Shown here: positions 1-5,693 of the stretch, in pieces
Layout: each line of letters begins with the position of its first letter
Numbering within the stretch: position 1 is the first letter of the stretch
DNA from: Thalassarchaeum sp002495735
Lineage (GTDB): Archaea > Thermoplasmatota > Poseidoniia > Poseidoniales > Thalassarchaeaceae
Direction of reading: 5' to 3'
Assembly (NCBI GenBank): GCA_937911265.1
Contig: CALDRG010000075.1
Coordinates: 1 to 8,608 of the forward strand
Length of the DNA stretch: 8,608 nt
Notes under the pieces: generated by a model
Database searches by the model: none
The model's input: the letters and a program-made list of their open reading frames with translations, nothing else
What the model was told of the DNA's origin: nothing
Made by a program: the position numbers and the translations under genes

Positions 1-86
1 ATCCGGGGTTCGGAGCTGGTACTGTCATCTTAGTGGGAATGATTGGGATGTGGTACGTTGGATTCCGAGTTCCCACTAGGGAATGA
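1..86 (+). CDS. C-terminal end of a membrane or surface protein (partial)
   Basis: Reading from base 3, an open frame runs 27 codons to a TGA at 84-86; the gene begins before the window. The visible tail starts Pro-Gly-Phe-Gly, continues as a roughly 17-residue hydrophobic stretch (TVILVGMIGMWYVG in its core) and ends FRVPTRE with two arginines. That order, PGF then a transmembrane stretch then basic residues at the very end, is the layout of the archaeal PGF-CTERM sorting signal processed by archaeosortase A; this is family knowledge applied to a short tail. It could equally be the last helix of an ordinary membrane protein. It ends 2 nt before the stop of the convergent minus-strand gene, so little room is left for a terminator. 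The frame is convincing because the other two plus frames hit stops within the same stretch. Confidence 0.55.
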   Translation, partial: PGFGAGTVILVGMIGMWYVGFRVPTRE

Positions 87-88
87 GT

Positions 89-310
89 CTAGAGTAGGAC
101 GAAGAGGATCGTCAAGAAATCTAACGCCATCAAGATGGTGACTATCGCATCCACTAGTGCAGCCAGCCTCTGCCAGAACGTTGCATTTCTCAACCACGCT
201 AGGAGCCCCATCTCCTGCCTACGGAAGAAATACCAGTTACCTATGACAAGAACGACGAAGGCGAAGGCACCGAAGAGGGTGAGGGTCGCAATAGCCCCTA
301 CCACTGCCAT
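89..310 (-). CDS. Small two-TM membrane protein, unknown function
   Basis: A 73-residue protein with no family I recognise. It has two hydrophobic segments, about residues 3-28 (ending in the aromatic IGNWYFF) and about 48-73, joined by a short basic loop (RRQEMGLLAWLRN). The C-terminus ends inside the second hydrophobic segment (FVLL). This looks like a small integral membrane protein with both segments crossing the membrane. The ATG at 308-310 is the only ATG in the frame, which is closed by a stop at 341-343. No Shine-Dalgarno precedes it, but an AT-rich box lies about 32 nt upstream, which fits a leaderless transcript. It follows the 368-1033 gene on the same strand after 57 nt. The overlapping plus-strand frame has no protein-like composition, so I take the minus strand as coding. 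Confidence 0.6.
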   Translation of the reverse strand: MAVVGAIATLTLFGAFAFVVLVIGNWYFFRRQEMGLLAWLRNATFWQRLAALVDAIVTILMALDFLTILFVLL

Positions 311-337
311 GGCATCGATTGGTAGCGACAGGTAAAG

Positions 338-346
338 AAATTATTT
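338..346 (-). promoter_or_regulatory. Candidate TATA box for the small two-TM gene
   Basis: On the minus strand the sequence reads GGAAATAATTT, with the AT-rich core AAATAATTT centred about 32 nt before the ATG at 310. The GGAAA just 5' of the core resembles an archaeal BRE. This spacing predicts transcription starting within several nucleotides of the start codon, which agrees with the absence of a Shine-Dalgarno. The T-rich minus-strand run just downstream (TTTCTTT) might also end the upstream transcript; that part is weak. Confidence 0.4.
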
Positions 347-367
347 CCTGCGGTGGTGCGGAAGGGA

Positions 368-1033
368 TTACTCAGTGGTGTCGTCTTGCCACCAGGGTTT
401 ATCTGGAGTCTCTACTGCCTTTTCTTGGTCTTCTTCCGAGTTGATTGGTGGTTGGTCAATTGATTCTGAAATTATTGGTTCAATATATGTGCTCTTGTTC
501 TCTTTGGTGATAAACGACAGGAATCCCCCGACAACGAGAAGTAAGATTCCAACAAAACAACCGAATAATCCACCCATTAATACGAAGAATCCACCACCGT
601 CGCTATCCTCTCGGATCATCACAGCCGCCTCACCTCCATTCTCATCGGTGAACTGCACTTCATAGGTTCCCGCATCGAACATATCCTCTAGGTAAATCTC
701 TCCGATGTATTCGTAACCCGGAATTGCCCTGCATTCACCCCATTCCTCACAACTCTCGAAGTACATTGCGGTGTCGTTCAGTACTTCGACGGACACATCA
801 AATTCTTCGTCGTATATTCCGCTCTTCTTCACCCAGACGTAGTAGGTTGAGAACCCACTGAATTCGCCCTCAAAAGTCGCTGGTGTTGTTCCCTCCCACA
901 TCAGAGTTCCACTCCAATCCTCGTCGTCGGGTGGGATACCATCGTCAATTTGTATTCCCATCCAAAATGCGACCGCTCCAAGAAGAAGCAATATTGCTCC
1001 AACTCCCTTGATTGTATCAGCTAGTTTGTGCAT
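368..1033 (-). CDS. Two-pass membrane protein with extracytoplasmic domain and acidic C-terminal tail
   Basis: A 221-residue protein of no family I can name. Residues about 8-27 form a hydrophobic signal-anchor. Residues about 28-145 form an acidic, aromatic-rich, probably beta-stranded domain (for example FSTYYVWVKKSG and AGTYEVQF) with two cysteines, C94 and C101, that could form a disulfide. Residues about 149-175 form a second, glycine-rich membrane helix. The last 46 residues are hydrophilic and acidic and end KPWWQDDTTE. The topology puts the domain outside and both ends inside. The open frame extends to an ATG at 1054 that would overlap the purH stop as ATGA. I chose the ATG at 1033 because a perfect GGAGGTG lies 6 nt before it and the seven extra residues would put charges ahead of the signal-anchor. 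It is probably cotranscribed with purH, 17 nt upstream. One sampled 60-base line (481-540) is 43% G+C. Confidence 0.75.
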   Translation of the reverse strand: MHKLADTIKGVGAILLLLGAVAFWMGIQIDDGIPPDDEDWSGTLMWEGTTPATFEGEFSGFSTYYVWVKKSGIYDEEFDVSVEVLNDTAMYFESCEEWGECRAIPGYEYIGEIYLEDMFDAGTYEVQFTDENGGEAAVMIREDSDGGGFFVLMGGLFGCFVGILLLVVGGFLSFITKENKSTYIEPIISESIDQPPINSEEDQEKAVETPDKPWWQDDTTE

Positions 1034-1039
1034 TTTATC

Positions 1040-1046
1040 CACCTCC
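1040..1046 (-). promoter_or_regulatory. Shine-Dalgarno site deciding the start of the 368-1033 gene
   Basis: The minus strand reads GGAGGTG followed by GATAAA and then ATG (1033-1031). GGAGGTG is a full match to the 3' end of archaeal 16S rRNA (CACCUCC). The 6-nt spacing is ideal for the ATG at 1033. For the upstream in-frame ATG at 1054 the site lies inside the coding region and cannot act. Confidence 0.75.
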
Positions 1047-1050
1047 GAAT

Positions 1051-2634
1051 TCAATGAAGGAAGAGTCTCGTTCCAGTAAACAACATCGCCATGCCGTGCT
1101 CGTTGGCCGCGTCTATCGACTCTTGATCCCTGACTGAGCCACCGGGCTGAACAACTGTGCTGACTCCTATATCGTTGGCTGCGTCGATTCCATCACGGAA
1201 GGGGAAGAAAGCGTCGGAGACCATCATCGAGCCTGCGGCTCGCTCGCCTGCCCTACGTGCTGCTATCCTGACCGCCTCGACCCTACTGGTCTGGCCGGGG
1301 CCAACACCTACTGTCGCACAACCGGTGTCTGACCTAGTGATGAGGATGATGGCGTTCGACTTGACTTCAGCGAGTACTGCCGCGCCGAAGCATGCCAATG
1401 CCATCTCAGAAGTGTCTACCTGCTTCTCAGTCACGCACTTGACATCATTCCAATTGATTGCTGGCGATCCTTGTACCTGGGCGAGCCAGCCACCGTCGAG
1501 TTGGCGCATCCTGATCTCGTCAGAGCGCGGCTCTATCGGGTTGAGAGTCAACAGTCTGCGGTTCTTCTTGGCCGACAGAATCTCCAGTGCCCCTGGACCG
1601 TATCCGGGTGCTATCATGCACTCGAAGAAGTGGCCGCCGATGGCCTCGGCGGTCACCTTCTCAACTGGCTTGGTGAAGGCTATGACGCAACCAAAAGCGC
1701 TCTCTGGGTCACTTGCAAGAGCACTCTCCCAGGCTCTGATTTGAGTTTCGTCGACCGAGGCCCCGCATGGATTAGTGTGCTTGATTACTACACAACCGTG
1801 CTCAAAGTCCGAGCATGTTGATACCATGGTCCGAGCAAGTTTGAGGGCACCATCGAGGTCGAGGTAGTTGTTGTAAGATAGTGGCTTACCACCATGCTGA
1901 ACAGCTGCGGCGAGGCCGGAAGGCTCTCCACCTGCTGGGTAGAAGGCTGCGGGTTGATGCGGGTTTTCTCCATAGCGCAGCTCTGTGCCGGCCCCGGAGG
2001 AAACATGGAGTTGAGAGGGTACATCACGTTGAGTGAATCTGCTCTCAAGTTCGTTAGAAACGGCAGTGTCGTAGGCTGCAGTACTTTGGTATGCGGCGAG
2101 AGCGAGTGTTTGCCTAGCGGAGTCGTCGACCCCAGAGGGGTCGCCATTCGATTCTAAGAGGGAATTCAGAACACCAGAGTACTGCTCTGGATTTGTCAAG
2201 ACGATGACGTCGGAGTGATTCTTGGCGGCGGAGCGGACCATGGTCGGCCCGCCGATGTCGATCATCTCAATGAGTTCTGCATCACTAGCCGGCGGGTCGC
2301 GTGCGGCAGTCGCTACGAACGGATACAGATTGACGCAGACTAGGTCGATAGTGCCGTAGCCGAGTTCTGCCAGGGTTGTCATGTCATCTTCTCTGTCGCG
2401 GCGGACAAGAATGCCCCCATGCACGGCCGGATGCAGGGTCTTGACGCGTCCGTCGAAAACCTCGGGGTGGCCGGTTGCCTCGGAAACATCGATGACTTCG
2501 AGGCCTGCGTCCCTCAGAGCACGTGCTGTCCCTCCTGTAGAGAGAAGTTCCCATCCCATCGCCGAGAGTGCTCTACCGAGGTCCTCTATACCGGACTTCT
2601 CCCAAACGCTTAGCAGAGCGCGGGGTTGGGCCAT
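1051..2634 (-). CDS. purH: Bifunctional AICAR transformylase / IMP cyclohydrolase
   Basis: PurH catalyses the last two steps of IMP synthesis: formylation of AICAR with 10-formyl-tetrahydrofolate, then ring closure to IMP. The 527 residues match the usual bacterial length of about 530. The N-terminal MGS-like cyclohydrolase domain (about 1-200) shows STGGTA (32-37), GHPEVFDGRVKTLHPAVHGG (55-74), IDLVCVNLYPF (96-106) and IDIGGPTMVRSAAKNH (125-140). The transformylase domain (about 205-527) shows LRYGENPHQ (219-227), the KHTNPCG motif with K285 and H286 matching the catalytic Lys-His pair, GQTSR (447-451), SDAFFPFRDG (473-482) and QPGGSVRD (496-503). All motifs are intact, so the enzyme should be active. 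Many archaea use PurP and PurO for these steps, so a bacterial-type fused PurH suggests old transfer. It starts 43 nt after the chaperonin stop with no visible Shine-Dalgarno. Confidence 0.97.
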   Translation of the reverse strand: MAQPRALLSVWEKSGIEDLGRALSAMGWELLSTGGTARALRDAGLEVIDVSEATGHPEVFDGRVKTLHPAVHGGILVRRDREDDMTTLAELGYGTIDLVCVNLYPFVATAARDPPASDAELIEMIDIGGPTMVRSAAKNHSDVIVLTNPEQYSGVLNSLLESNGDPSGVDDSARQTLALAAYQSTAAYDTAVSNELESRFTQRDVPSQLHVSSGAGTELRYGENPHQPAAFYPAGGEPSGLAAAVQHGGKPLSYNNYLDLDGALKLARTMVSTCSDFEHGCVVIKHTNPCGASVDETQIRAWESALASDPESAFGCVIAFTKPVEKVTAEAIGGHFFECMIAPGYGPGALEILSAKKNRRLLTLNPIEPRSDEIRMRQLDGGWLAQVQGSPAINWNDVKCVTEKQVDTSEMALACFGAAVLAEVKSNAIILITRSDTGCATVGVGPGQTSRVEAVRIAARRAGERAAGSMMVSDAFFPFRDGIDAANDIGVSTVVQPGGSVRDQESIDAANEHGMAMLFTGTRLFLH

Positions 2635-2677
2635 GGCAGTGCGTTGGTGCGGCGGACTTGAAGGGTTCGCGTGAGCC

Positions 2678-4249
2678 CTAGTCGCCCCTCGCAGAGATGA
2701 CTTGATCTATCCTGAGCATACTCATCGCAGTCTCGGTCGCTGACTCTAGGCCGTCCTCGATAACAGCCCTCGGGTGCCAGACCCCGTCGGCCGACCCCAC
2801 TCCTCCCTCAGGAGTGATTCCGACAAATCCTTCGTCCTCCCTCGCGGCGGCTCTGAGTTCGAGAATTCGATCCAATGCGTCGCCGCCAGAGTTCTCGACT
2901 AGGGTCGCTGGAATTGTCTCGAGCGCGCGAGCAAAGGCGTCCATCGCCAGTCTAGCCCGGCCCGGTTCTACTTCAGAGGCACGCCGTACGGCATGGGCCA
3001 TGCGGGCGTGGATTGAACCAGCGCCAGGTAGGAGTTCATCGTCGGCAAGAGCCAATGAGGTCGCCCTTAGGGCGTCATGCAGCCCTCGGATAATCTCCTC
3101 AGTGCCGGTCTCTCCGCTTCCGCCAACCTCGATGGTGACTACCCTCGGGTTGGGGCAGTCGTCGATTCTGATGATGTCCTCGACCTGATCTGAGGCCTCC
3201 CGACGCTCCCAAACCAGCGATCCACAAACTCCAAGATCCGCGGTCTCGATGTCTAGTATCGACTCAACGATATTGGCTCTGACTGCGTCAGCAGCGTTGC
3301 GAATCTCCGACTCGTCGAGTTCACCAACTGCGAGCACCTCAGCGTCTGCTAGATGGTGCAGGATGTCGCGATCCACCTCTCCCGAGCACAGAACCACGCT
3401 TGCCCCGCTGGCGATGATAGCGTCGGCAATCGTCTTCTTACGAGCTTGCTCAGAGTCGACGAACGAGTCGAGTTGGTCTGCGCTGGTAATCTGTATCTCA
3501 GCGTCACGAGTCATCGAGCGGACCTTCAGATCGCCTCCGAGTACTGCCACCTTGGCGTCATTCAGCCGGTTAGGTAGGCTATCCATCAGCACGCGGCGAT
3601 TGACCACAATACCTCGAATGAGTCGAGAGTCGTGTAGTCCACCGATGCCGGTCTTGAACATTGCCACATGCTCAGCGCCGGCGTCGTCACGGTTGGAAGC
3701 GAGTATGTTCAGAGCGTCGGTGATGATAGGGCAGAAGTGGCTGAGTGCTGCTTCCGCACCCTTGCCGCGCAGTGCCGTCTCAGTAACCGCAGCAAGACGC
3801 TCGTCACTCACAGTGTGGGTGTCTTGGTTCATCTGCTCAACAGCTACGGCGAGCGCCGAGCGGTAGCCGTCGACTAGGGTCAGCGGGTGCAGGCCCTTAC
3901 GCAGTAGGTTGCTGGCCTCTTGGAGGAGAGATCCGCACAGTAACATGGTAGTGGTTACTCCATCTCCACACGCCTCCTCCTGAGAGTTACCCATTGAGAC
4001 CATCATCTTCGCAGCTGGGTGCTTGACCATCAGCTCAGCGACAATCTTGGCTCCGTCGTTTGTGACGGCGGTAGTGCCGTCAGTCTTGTACAGCATCTTG
4101 TCAAGTCCACGTGGGCCGAAAGTTGGCTTCAAGAGATTTGAGAAGACGCGAGCCGCGCTGATTAGTTTGTCCTGGACATCAGTACCACTGGTGATGTTGG
4201 TCTCCGGCTTGACGATTACTACCGGTGGCTTGCCCGCACCCTCGCTCAT
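2678..4249 (-). CDS. ths: Thermosome subunit (group II chaperonin), divergent
   Basis: A 523-residue member of the TCP-1/thermosome family, which builds the double-ring ATP-driven folding chamber of the archaeal cytosol. Visible motifs are LKPTFGPRGLDKML (40-53), TNDGA (63-67), the nucleotide loop GDGVTTT (95-101), a lid-bearing apical domain (about 205-360, with MTRDAEIQITSADQL) and LHDAL (390-394), whose D392 matches the catalytic aspartate equivalent to GroEL D398. It ends LRIDQVISARGD and lacks the glycine/methionine-rich tail common in thermosomes; family members are usually nearer 540-550 residues. Two nucleotide-site motifs deviate: GDGTTT is GDGVTT, and the usual VVxGGGAxE is LLPGAGSIH (406-414). 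It may be a specialised paralogue working with a canonical subunit encoded elsewhere. The ATG at 4247-4249 has no Shine-Dalgarno, fitting a leaderless first gene of the purH transcript. Confidence 0.95.
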   Translation of the reverse strand: MSEGAGKPPVVIVKPETNITSGTDVQDKLISAARVFSNLLKPTFGPRGLDKMLYKTDGTTAVTNDGAKIVAELMVKHPAAKMMVSMGNSQEEACGDGVTTTMLLCGSLLQEASNLLRKGLHPLTLVDGYRSALAVAVEQMNQDTHTVSDERLAAVTETALRGKGAEAALSHFCPIITDALNILASNRDDAGAEHVAMFKTGIGGLHDSRLIRGIVVNRRVLMDSLPNRLNDAKVAVLGGDLKVRSMTRDAEIQITSADQLDSFVDSEQARKKTIADAIIASGASVVLCSGEVDRDILHHLADAEVLAVGELDESEIRNAADAVRANIVESILDIETADLGVCGSLVWERREASDQVEDIIRIDDCPNPRVVTIEVGGSGETGTEEIIRGLHDALRATSLALADDELLPGAGSIHARMAHAVRRASEVEPGRARLAMDAFARALETIPATLVENSGGDALDRILELRAAAREDEGFVGITPEGGVGSADGVWHPRAVIEDGLESATETAMSMLRIDQVISARGD

Positions 4250-4256
4250 GGTTTCG

Positions 4257-4275
4257 GGCGACCTTAGGGGTCGCC
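4257..4275. repeat. Perfect 7-bp inverted repeat in the divergent promoter region
   Basis: GGCGACC (4257-4263) and GGTCGCC (4269-4275) are exact reverse complements separated by TTAGG. The dyad lies 8 nt upstream of the thermosome ATG, between it and the divergent secreted-protein gene. It could be an operator for a dimeric repressor covering the chaperonin transcription start, or a hairpin in a short leader. Archaeal chaperonin genes are known to be controlled by heat-shock repressors such as Phr, but I do not recognise this as a Phr site. Confidence 0.6.
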
Positions 4276-4323
4276 AAGAATGCTTTGAGTCGGAAATCGC
4301 TCCAAACTGAGGATAGAATGGAG

Positions 4324-4332
4324 AATATCTAT
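4324..4332 (+). promoter_or_regulatory. Candidate TATA-like box for the secreted-protein gene
   Basis: AATATCTAT is centred about 29 nt before the ATG at 4357. That is the spacing expected for a leaderless archaeal transcript and matches the other candidate boxes in this window. If it is real, the gene starts at 4357 rather than at the upstream ATG at 4318. The match to the archaeal TATA consensus is only moderate. Confidence 0.3.
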
Positions 4333-4356
4333 CCGAGCGAGGTGTCAGCCGGAGTC

Positions 4357-5307
4357 ATGTCCAGAACGACTCTGGTACTTGTTTTCATGCTGATCGTAGG
4401 GCCCTTCGGGATGCTCATCCCAGCAGCGTCAGGGCAGTTTCTTCCAGACATTACCATCGAATGTGTCGGCAATGTGGAAGTCGATGTGTCTCCGGGGTCA
4501 AGCAGGACTGCGATAACGAGTTGTGAGCTTGAGAACAATTCAGGTTGGGAAGAAGAGGTGAGTTTGGATATTGACTCGGAAGATTTGGATACAACCGGAC
4601 CGGAAAGCGTAACCATAGAAGCTGGAGAAACTCTGACAATTTCTATCACGATATCTGCGGGCCAAAATCTGGAGGCGGGTGATTACCTAGTCAACGTCTC
4701 AGCGGAGGTAACCTCAGTTGGAGGAATCATCCCAGCTCTTGGTCTGGCTAGCGATACCGATGAGATTGGAGTGACAATCACCGAGTTCACCAACTGCGAC
4801 CACACTGTAGGACAGGGTGGAGGTACTCTAGAAGCCGGGCAAATTATTTCATTCTCGATTTCAATATCCTGCGACAGTAACACCGATTCAACGACCAAAT
4901 ACAGCGCTCGACTGGTAGACAAATCTGGTTCGTCCGCATGGCCCAGTGGATTCGACGACCAGAGCCCACAGTGTGATGTGCTGATTCCAGATGGTGGAAC
5001 TTCCGCTAACTGCCAGTTCCAGATTCTGACACCTTCCAACCTAGATTCCACTTGGGAAGGTTGTGTCGTCGTGCTTGAGAATGGTGCTTCGGTTCCGAAA
5101 TCTTGTCCAAGCTCGAATGTGATAGATGTAAAGATTGAGCCGAAGAGTATCGGTATCGGCACCATCGACCTTACCGGCAACGACTCAATCTTCGGTGAGT
5201 ACTCAGACGAGGCGCCAATCATCATCGGCGGCGTTGCCGTGGTTCTTGTACTGGCCATCATTGGCATAACCGTGTCGAGGCGAAGAAGGAGATTACTCGA
5301 CGATTAG
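4357..5307 (+). CDS. Secreted, C-terminally membrane-anchored cysteine-rich protein
   Basis: A 316-residue type I surface protein of no named family. Residues 1 to about 26 are a Sec signal peptide (MSRTT, then LVLVFMLIVG, then AASG before Gln27). The body is acidic and Ser/Thr-rich with alternating beta-strand patterns (for example VTIEAGETLTISITISAG and LEAGDYLVNVSAEV), suggesting two Ig-like or CARDB-like beta domains. Eight cysteines lie in the body, enough for four disulfides. Residues about 287-306 form one membrane helix, followed by SRRRRRLLDD as the inside stop-transfer; there is no PGF motif here. An in-frame ATG at 4318 has a weak GAGG 5 nt upstream and would add 13 residues. I prefer 4357 because it gives a classical signal peptide and has a TATA-like box 29 nt upstream, but 4318 is nearly as possible. 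It is transcribed away from the thermosome gene. A role in adhesion or surface layer is speculation. Confidence 0.8.
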   Translation: MSRTTLVLVFMLIVGPFGMLIPAASGQFLPDITIECVGNVEVDVSPGSSRTAITSCELENNSGWEEEVSLDIDSEDLDTTGPESVTIEAGETLTISITISAGQNLEAGDYLVNVSAEVTSVGGIIPALGLASDTDEIGVTITEFTNCDHTVGQGGGTLEAGQIISFSISISCDSNTDSTTKYSARLVDKSGSSAWPSGFDDQSPQCDVLIPDGGTSANCQFQILTPSNLDSTWEGCVVVLENGASVPKSCPSSNVIDVKIEPKSIGIGTIDLTGNDSIFGEYSDEAPIIIGGVAVVLVLAIIGITVSRRRRRLLDD

Positions 5308-5619
5308 CATGTGCCACCTGAAGGCCAGAGCGCAGAATAATGAGAGTGTGAGTGACACTCCCTCGGGCCATCCGAAAGAGGCCGTGAAAACGCTGTATTG
5401 AACCGATGTAAGGACTAGTGTTGCAGCCGCATCAATCAGCGTGCTGCGCCCGAATCCAGAGTGGTTGGCGATGTGATGACGGTTCTGTAGCGCGACCACA
5501 CTGAGAGCTAGTATGCCCACTACCAGCAGGTGTCCAACCCACCACCCAGTGGTTGTTCCAAACGCATCGACGATGCTATCTTGAAAACCGCCTAAGACTG
5601 GCGCGGCCACGTCGACCAT
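5293..5619 (-). CDS. Three-TM membrane protein, unknown function
   Basis: A 108-residue hydrophobic protein I do not recognise. Three segments look membrane-spanning: about residues 26-44 (WWVGHLLVVGILALSVVAL), 60-80 (TLIDAAATLVLTSVQYSVFTA) and 86-106 (EGVSLTLSLFCALAFRWHMLI). A histidine-containing polar loop, QNRHHIANHSGFGRS, joins the first two. The ATG at 5617-5619 has no Shine-Dalgarno but has an ATTTAATT box about 31 nt upstream, so the transcript is probably leaderless. Its TAA at 5293-5295 lies inside the last codons of the convergent secreted-protein gene, a 15-nt tail-to-tail overlap. It is divergent from the glycosyltransferase. The hydrophobic pattern and promoter spacing argue that it is real despite its size. 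Confidence 0.6.
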   Translation of the reverse strand: MVDVAAPVLGGFQDSIVDAFGTTTGWWVGHLLVVGILALSVVALQNRHHIANHSGFGRSTLIDAAATLVLTSVQYSVFTASFGWPEGVSLTLSLFCALAFRWHMLIVE

Positions 5620-5646
5620 GGGTATGCGAAAGGCAGACTGCTCTTG

Positions 5647-5654
5647 AATTAAAT
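5647..5654. promoter_or_regulatory. AT-rich box in the divergent region, TATA candidate for one or both flanking genes
   Basis: AATTAAAT on the plus strand reads ATTTAATT on the minus strand. On the minus strand its centre is about 31 nt before the ATG at 5619, ideal for a leaderless transcript of the three-TM gene. On the plus strand it is about 44 nt before the GTG at 5694, which would leave a leader of about 18 nt. It is the only strongly AT-rich run in the 74-nt intergenic region, so it may serve both directions. Confidence 0.45.
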
Positions 5655-5693
5655 GACCGAAGCCCCTTATCGTGCCTACCCAAGCGTGGCTCT

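Noticed and set aside
135..335. Plus-strand 66-codon frame overlapping the small two-TM gene
   Set aside because: Its composition (many Arg, Ser and Thr with no pattern) is that of an antisense frame, while the minus strand gives a coherent two-helix membrane protein with a promoter at the right distance.
1157..1744. Plus-strand 195-codon frame opposite purH
   Set aside because: It is fully explained as the shadow of purH, whose catalytic motifs are on the minus strand.
3249..3866. Plus-strand 205-codon frame opposite the thermosome gene
   Set aside because: It is Ser/Arg-rich low-complexity sequence typical of an antisense frame of a G+C-rich gene. The opposite strand encodes a clear chaperonin.
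4225..4317. Extension of the secreted protein back to ATG 4225
   Set aside because: It would overlap the thermosome start codon and place a basic, non-conserved-looking segment before the signal peptide.
5553..5693. ATG at 5553 as the glycosyltransferase start
   Set aside because: It would add 47 Arg-rich, unstructured residues and overlap the divergent three-TM gene including its start and promoter. GTG at 5694 starts just before the first Rossmann strand.
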